This document shows, one piece after another, positions 59,664-64,000 of a stretch of 64,000 bases of DNA (positions within the stretch are counted from its first letter, which is position 1; the number at the start of each line of letters is the position of its first letter). This DNA is from Roseiarcus sp963798015 (lineage in GTDB: Bacteria; Pseudomonadota; Alphaproteobacteria; Rhizobiales; Beijerinckiaceae): positions 124,001 through 188,000 of the forward strand of contig CAWCSA010000002.1 in NCBI GenBank assembly GCA_963798015.1. The letters run 5' to 3'. The notes beneath the pieces were generated by a model that was not told the DNA's origin, made no database searches, and saw nothing but the letters and a program-made list of their open reading frames with translations. Both the position numbers and the translations under genes were made by a program.

Positions 59664-61007
59664 CTACTGAAACTGCGCCCCGAGCCGCTCCATCGTCGGG
59701 CGGAAGGCCGGGAAAGAGGTCGCGATCATCGCGACGTCGTCGATCGCCATGGGCTCAAGCGTCGCGAGCCCCATAACGAGAAAGCTCATCGCGATCCGGT
59801 GATCCATGTGGGTCGCGACCAGCCCTCCGCCGCGCGGCCGCCCGCCTTCGACGATCAGATCGTCGCCCTCGATGGCGCAGTCGACGCCCGCGGCCTCGAG
59901 CCCGGCGGCGACCGCGGCCAGACGGTCGCTCTCCTTGACCGTAAGTTCGCTCAAGCCCCGCATACGCGTCGTGCCGGAAGCGAATGCCGCCGCGACCGCC
60001 AGGATTGGATATTCGTCGATCATCGAAGGGGCGCGCGCGGCAGGAACATCGACCGCATGAAGCGTGCCCGCGCGCACCCTCAAGTCTGCGACCTCCTCGC
60101 CGCCTTCGACGCGCTTGTCGAGCGTCTCGATATGAGCGCCCATCTCCTTCAGAGTCTGCAGGAGCCCGGTTCTCAGCGGGTTCATCATCATCCCCTCGAT
60201 GATGATGGCCGACCCCGGAACGATCAGGGCCGCGACGAGCGGGAACGCCGCCGACGATGGGTCGCCGGGAACCACCACAGTCGTCGGACGCAATTCCGGC
60301 CGGCCGACAAGCGTGATCCGCCGCCCGTTTTCCTCAGGCGCGACAGCGACCTCGGCGCCGAAATAGGCAAGCATTTTCTCGGTGTGGTCGCGCGAGGCCT
60401 CAGCCTCGATCACGGTTGTCACGCCCGGCGCGTTGAGACCCGCAAGCAGGACTGCGGATTTGATCTGGGCCGACGCGACCGGCGTGCGATATTCGATTGG
60501 CGCTGGATCGCGTGCGCCCTTGAGCACGATCGGACAGCGGCCGCCCTCGGCCTCAGAGAGAACTTGAGCGCCCATGAGCCTCAGCGGATCGAGAATACGG
60601 CGCATCGGCCGCTTGCGTAGCGAAGCGTCGCCGTCGAAGGTTGCGGTGATTCCGTGACCGCCGACGACGCCCATCATCAGCCGGCAGCCAGTGCCGGCGT
60701 TGCCGAAATCGAGCGTTTCGCGCGGCGGCGGAAGCGCCCCGATCCCGGGGCCGCGAATTCGCCATGCGCCTGGCGCCAGACGCTCGGTGACAGCGCCCAG
60801 AGCCTCACAAGCCTTGCCGGTCCTGAGCACATCGTCGCCCTCGAGCAGCCCCTCGACTTTCGTCTCGCCGCAGGCAAGGAGGCCAAGCAGAAACGCCCGA
60901 TGCGAGATCGATTTGTCGCCTGGCGGCCGCAAGCGCCCCTTGAGCGGTCGCGCGCGCTTGGCGCTGAGCGGCGAGGCCGCGGATTGATGCGACGAGTGGG
61001 CGGACAC
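59664..61007 (-). CDS. aroA: 3-Phosphoshikimate 1-carboxyvinyltransferase (EPSP synthase), class II-type
   Basis: A protein of 447 residues. Motifs: LRPPGDKSISHRAFLLGLLA, NAGTGCRLMMGVVGG, SAQIKSAVLLAGLN, RDHTEKML and the C-terminal VKESDRLAAVAAGLEA. It joins shikimate 3-phosphate and PEP in aromatic amino acid synthesis. The sequence pattern is class II (CP4-like), but the position equivalent to the CP4 Ala100 (NAATGCR) is Gly here. It lies divergently from the TIGR02300 gene. Confidence 0.95.
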   Translation of the reverse strand: MSAHSSHQSAASPLSAKRARPLKGRLRPPGDKSISHRAFLLGLLACGETKVEGLLEGDDVLRTGKACEALGAVTERLAPGAWRIRGPGIGALPPPRETLDFGNAGTGCRLMMGVVGGHGITATFDGDASLRKRPMRRILDPLRLMGAQVLSEAEGGRCPIVLKGARDPAPIEYRTPVASAQIKSAVLLAGLNAPGVTTVIEAEASRDHTEKMLAYFGAEVAVAPEENGRRITLVGRPELRPTTVVVPGDPSSAAFPLVAALIVPGSAIIIEGMMMNPLRTGLLQTLKEMGAHIETLDKRVEGGEEVADLRVRAGTLHAVDVPAARAPSMIDEYPILAVAAAFASGTTRMRGLSELTVKESDRLAAVAAGLEAAGVDCAIEGDDLIVEGGRPRGGGLVATHMDHRIAMSFLVMGLATLEPMAIDDVAMIATSFPAFRPTMERLGAQFQ

Positions 61008-61182
61008 CTGGGACCTTCCTTGACCGGGGCGAACGATCGCGCCGTCCGGCGGACCGCGCTCGTATCACCGACGCTGGAAACTGTCGATGAGCGGCCCATA
61101 TGGCGCATTGACAGGGCGGGGGGCGGCGACTAACCGAACCCCCGCCGAAATTTTATCCTCCACTCACCGGGAATAGATCGCC

Positions 61183-61563
61183 TTGTCCAAGCCCGAACTC
61201 GGAACCAAACATCAGTGCCAGAACTGCGGCGCGAAATTCTTTGATCTCAACAAGGACCCCATCGTCTGCCCGAAATGCGGGACCGTGTTCCAAGTCGCGC
61301 CCGCGACTCGGGCGCGGCCAGCCGCCAAGGCTGAAGAAGAAGAGGACACCGAGGTTGCGACGCCCGCCGGCGTGGAGGTGGTGTCGCTCGACGAGGTCGA
61401 GGCGGGCGAGGAGAAGGCCGCCGCCGAGCCGGTGGTCGACGATATCGAGGAGGACGCGGAGGAGGACGCCGCGGATGATCCGTTCCTTGAAGAGGAAGAG
61501 GAGGACGATGACGACGTCACCAACCTCATCGATGGCGACATCGCGCCAGACGAGGAAACCTGA
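61183..61563 (+). CDS. TIGR02300 (FYDLN-type) acidic protein with an intact zinc ribbon
   Basis: A protein of 126 residues from a TTG start. It opens SKPELGTKHQCQNCGAKFFD and contains two CxxC pairs (CQNC, CPKC) that could hold zinc. The family core FFDLNKDPIVCP matches the FYDLN signature. The rest is highly acidic: a run of Glu/Asp from residue 48 on, including EEDTEV, EEDAEEDAADD and EEEEEDDDD. Function is unknown; it is a conserved alphaproteobacterial neighbour of aroA and tRNA-Ala. Cys-retaining forms are less common than those that have lost the second pair. Confidence 0.85.
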   Translation: MSKPELGTKHQCQNCGAKFFDLNKDPIVCPKCGTVFQVAPATRARPAAKAEEEEDTEVATPAGVEVVSLDEVEAGEEKAAAEPVVDDIEEDAEEDAADDPFLEEEEEDDDDVTNLIDGDIAPDEET

Positions 61564-61726
61564 GCGGCGCGGGGGGATTCGACCGCCCGCCACAGACAGG
61601 CGGGCGCGGACCGCGGCTTTTTTGGCCCGCGGCCCTTGTGGACGCCGCGAATATGAGGTTATACCGCCGCCCTCGGAAGTGAAGGCGGTTCCGCCCCAAT
61701 CGGAGCCGGGACATTTTTTGGAAAAT

Positions 61727-61802
<76 letters not shown>

Positions 61803-61809
61803 ACATCCA

Positions 61810-62574
61810 ATGACATCCTCCAGTTCAGCAGCATCGAGCTCAAAGCCGGCAGCGAAGCTCACCGACTTCAAGGCCCTGACCTTCGATTGCTACGGCACGC
61901 TGATCGATTGGGAATCGGGCATGGTCGAGGCGCTGAAGCCTCTGACCAGCAAAGCGTCGCGGAAGCCCACGCGCGATCAACTTCTCGAAGCGCATGCGCG
62001 CCACGAATCCTCGCAGCAGGTCCAGACGCCGGCCAAAGTCTATCGCGACCTGCTTGCCACCGTTTATCGGCGCCTGGCCGAGGAGTGGGGCGTCGCCACG
62101 AGCTGGAGCGACTGCGTCGCCTATGGTCGGTCGGTCCGGAACTGGCCAGCCTTCGCTGACACCGTTGAGTCGCTTCAATACTTGAAGCGTCACTACAAGC
62201 TCGCGATTCTGTCGAACGTCGACAACGAAAGCTTTTCCTTCAGCAACGAAAAGTTGGGCGTCGATTTCGACGCGGTCTACACCGCGGAGGATTGCGGCTC
62301 CTACAAGCCCTCGCCCCGAAATTTCGACTACATGCTCTCCAAAATCAAAACACTCGGGATCGAGAAGAATGAGATCCTGCACACCGCCGAGAGCCTCTTC
62401 CATGACCACGGGCCGGCGAACGAGCAGGGGCTCACCTCATGCTGGATTCATCGCCGTCACGGTCAGGAGGGTTCCGGCGCGACCGTGGCGCTCGCCAAGA
62501 CGCCCAGCTACGACTTCCGCTTTGAGAGCTTGGCCGCCTTCGTCAAAGCGCATCAGGAAGCGCTGAAGGCCTGA
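61810..62574 (+). CDS. HAD-superfamily haloacid dehalogenase type II
   Basis: A protein of 254 residues starting eight bases after the tRNA. The nucleophile Asp26 is in FDCYGTLIDW, the Ser in ILSNVDNESFSFS, the Lys in GSYKPSPRNFDYML and the final acidic motif in HTAESLFHDHGPANEQG. The core fits the (S)-2-haloacid dehalogenase branch; many members act on other phospho- or halo-substrates, so the reaction is inferred. A Ser-rich N-terminal extension of about 15 residues precedes the domain. Its stop overlaps the csaA start. Confidence 0.88.
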   Translation: MTSSSSAASSSKPAAKLTDFKALTFDCYGTLIDWESGMVEALKPLTSKASRKPTRDQLLEAHARHESSQQVQTPAKVYRDLLATVYRRLAEEWGVATSWSDCVAYGRSVRNWPAFADTVESLQYLKRHYKLAILSNVDNESFSFSNEKLGVDFDAVYTAEDCGSYKPSPRNFDYMLSKIKTLGIEKNEILHTAESLFHDHGPANEQGLTSCWIHRRHGQEGSGATVALAKTPSYDFRFESLAAFVKAHQEALKA

Positions 62575-62912
62575 TGGACAAGCCGCCGATCGTCTACGAC
62601 GACTTCGCCAAGGTCGACATGCGCATCGGCCGCATTGTTAGCGTCAGGCCGTTCGAGCGCGCGCGCAATCCTTCATACAAGGTCGAGGTCGATTTCGGCC
62701 CGCTCGGCAAGAAATGGTCGAGCGCACAGATCACCAGCTATTCGGAGGCGGACCTCGTCGGTCGTCTGGTTGTCTGCGTCGTCAACATGCCGTCGCGCAA
62801 CATCGCGGGCTTTCAGTCCGAAGTGCTGATTCTCGGAGCGAAGAATGCACGCTCCGAAATCATCCTGCTGTCGCCGCTCGCCCAGATTGCGCTCGGAGAG
62901 CAGGTGTTCTGA
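62574..62912 (+). CDS. csaA: CsaA-like tRNA-binding protein
   Basis: A protein of 112 residues, a stand-alone OB-fold tRNA-binding domain. Motifs are FAKVDMRIGRIVSVRPFE, NPSYKVEVDFG, and VVNMPSRNIAGFQSEVLILG. CsaA has RNA- and chaperone-like activities. It overlaps the HAD gene by one base (TGATG), so the two are translated together. Confidence 0.92.
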   Translation: MDKPPIVYDDFAKVDMRIGRIVSVRPFERARNPSYKVEVDFGPLGKKWSSAQITSYSEADLVGRLVVCVVNMPSRNIAGFQSEVLILGAKNARSEIILLSPLAQIALGEQVF

Positions 62913-63214
62913 TCTCGGCTAATGAAGCAGTGGTCTTGCCCTGACGGCCTCGGTAGCGCTTGGCGCCCTCGCGGTCCTCAGCCTTCTTGGCTTTGTTCAA
63001 ATCTTTTGGCCGGCCATTTCCTCCCTCGTCCGTTCTTTACATCGTGAACATGCTTGCCTACTAAAGCCGCGGGTGGCTTGGATTAAAAGCGGTGGACGCA
63101 GGGCGTCGGCTTCGCCGTCGCGTCCCAGATCGAGCGAAGCGGTTGCAGCGCTCTGAGGTTTCGGGCCCCGCTGTGATAAGGCCAAGTACGGATTACGTGC
63201 GGAGGAGACCCTTG
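62913..63214. other. Intergenic region before the HlyD gene
   Basis: About 300 bases. A minus-strand stretch at about 62925-63000 reads KAEDREGAKRYRGRQGKTTA and resembles the Lys-rich tail of a nucleoid-type protein, but no start or complete frame is present. Otherwise nothing is recognised. The upstream ribosome site of the next gene (GGAGGAG) is near the right end. Confidence 0.4.
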
Positions 63215-64000
63215 ATGACCTTTCGTCGCCGCTTTGCGACAGCGACCCTTGTGTTGGGCGTGGGCGCGTGCGCGCTTTCTATGGGCGCCGACGAGAAGGG
63301 CGGCGTTTCACTCGCGCCTTCGGCCCACGCTCAAGGCATTATCCGCAATCTGATCGCGCGCCTGCGCGGGCAGACGCTGCCAGAGGGCATCGTCAAGTCG
63401 AACGGCCGCATCGAGGCGACCCAGGTCGACGTCTCCTCGAAATATGCCGGTCGACTGGCCCAAGTGACGGTCGAGGAAGGCTCGAGCGTCACGCAAGGGC
63501 AGGTGATCGCAAAGCTCACTTCGCCCGAATACGACGCCCAATTGCGTGCCGCAAAGGCCGACGTGCAGAAAGCCAACAATGCGCTCGCGGCGGCGGAAGC
63601 GGAAATCACCTCTCGCCAGAGCGCGCTCGATTTCGCCAAATCCGACTTTGCGCGCGGCCAGGAGCTGATGAAGACTGGCTTCATCACCAAGCAGGTCTTT
63701 GAACAGCGCAAGCGCAACTTCGATTCCGCGGTGGCGGCGGTGCAAAGCTTCACCTCGCAGCGCGATCAGGCGCTTTCCCAGATAGCGAACTCGGAAGCCG
63801 AAGTCGACCGCATCCAGTCCATCATCGACGACCTGACGCTCGTTTCGCCGCGGATCGGCCGGGTGCAATACCAGCTCGCGCGGGCCGGGGAAGTCGTCGC
63901 CGCCGGCGCGCCGATTGTCACCATCCTCGACCTGACCGACGTCTACATGACCCTGTTCCTGCCTGCGGCCGATGCAGGCAAGCTCGCGGTGGGCGACGAG
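63215..64000 (+). CDS. HlyD-family membrane fusion (periplasmic adaptor) protein, 3' end beyond window
   Basis: 262 codons from ATG 63215 to the right edge. An N-terminal signal or anchor (FATATLVLGVGACALSMG) leads to the biotinyl-lipoyl-like half (NGRIEATQVDVSSKYAGRLA and VEEGSSVTQGQVIAKL). A long coiled coil follows (about residues 110-200, ADVQKANNALAAAEAEITSR), then VAAGAPIVTILDLTDVYMTLF. Such adaptors link an inner-membrane ABC or RND pump to an outer channel. The rest of the pump should lie to the right of the window. Confidence 0.9.
   Translation, partial: MTFRRRFATATLVLGVGACALSMGADEKGGVSLAPSAHAQGIIRNLIARLRGQTLPEGIVKSNGRIEATQVDVSSKYAGRLAQVTVEEGSSVTQGQVIAKLTSPEYDAQLRAAKADVQKANNALAAAEAEITSRQSALDFAKSDFARGQELMKTGFITKQVFEQRKRNFDSAVAAVQSFTSQRDQALSQIANSEAEVDRIQSIIDDLTLVSPRIGRVQYQLARAGEVVAAGAPIVTILDLTDVYMTLFLPAADAGKLAVGDE

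Overview
The window is a GC-rich (roughly 60-65%), gene-dense chromosomal segment of an alphaproteobacterium, most likely of the Rhizobiales/Hyphomicrobiales. Signs of this are a DUF1134/EipA envelope protein, a TIGR02300 (FYDLN-type) protein next to a tRNA-Ala and close to a class II aroA, alphaproteobacterial intergenic palindromes, GTG/TTG starts behind GGAGG-type ribosome sites, and a glutaryl-CoA dehydrogenase/CaiB pair. The genus cannot be fixed from the sequence alone.

Layout. 0-4.2 kb: a minus-strand operon for corrinoid-dependent methyl transfer (corrinoid protein, SRPBCC protein, DUF1638, 'virulence factor' domain, and a RACo-like reductive activator cut by the left edge). 4.3-9.6 kb: DUF2188 protein, Nit-type amidohydrolase, SDR plus MaoC hydratase pair, dihydroorotase with a substituted metal-ligand His, and YgfZ. 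9.6-14 kb: a PEP-CTERM protein, then a complete sugar ABC importer (binding protein, double ATPase, permease). 14.2-17.7 kb: stomatin/NfeD membrane pair, UspA, GlsB-type protein, Fe-type superoxide dismutase. 17.8-21 kb: LOG-family protein and a glutarate module (CaiB CoA-transferase plus GcdH).

21-23.5 kb is a decaying patch: an AT-rich palindromic repeat, a frameshifted quinone oxidoreductase and a multiply frameshifted NTF2/SnoaL-like gene. 23.5-34.8 kb holds a disulfide oxidoreductase, a PuuB-like FAD oxidase, xylulokinase, MarC, a membrane-fused spermidine-synthase-like protein, two sterol-desaturase-family enzymes, a DMT exporter and an SDR. 34.9-38.4 kb has a PEP-CTERM gene and two insertion sequences (IS5-family with a frameshifted transposase, and an IS66-family element with tnpC only), the first inserted in a second copy of the AT-rich repeat.

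38.4-47.4 kb is a minus-strand catabolic block: a LigJ-like hydratase, a ThDP enzyme, an HpcH/HpaI aldolase, a P460 cytochrome, a phytoene-dehydrogenase-like oxidoreductase and an aminoadipate-semialdehyde-type aldehyde dehydrogenase. 47.7-52 kb has an EpsI-family exosortase-associated protein, FadD, and two tandemly duplicated PEP-CTERM genes; the duplication carries the 3' end of fadD with it. 52.3-64 kb holds an aldo/keto reductase, an MFS exporter, a divergent RpiR regulator/Gfo-Idh-MocA dehydrogenase pair, an orphan membrane protein, aroA, the TIGR02300 gene, tRNA-Ala(GGC), a HAD dehalogenase, CsaA and the start of a HlyD-type adaptor.

The most unusual items are the tandem duplication with the fadD tail, the repeated AT-rich palindromic element interrupted by an IS, the scattered PEP-CTERM/EpsI parts without a visible exosortase, the twin NPQPDPPG motif protein, the H-to-Q dihydroorotase, and the corrinoid operon with an SRPBCC gene inside it. 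No CRISPR array, phage module or canonical defence island was seen.
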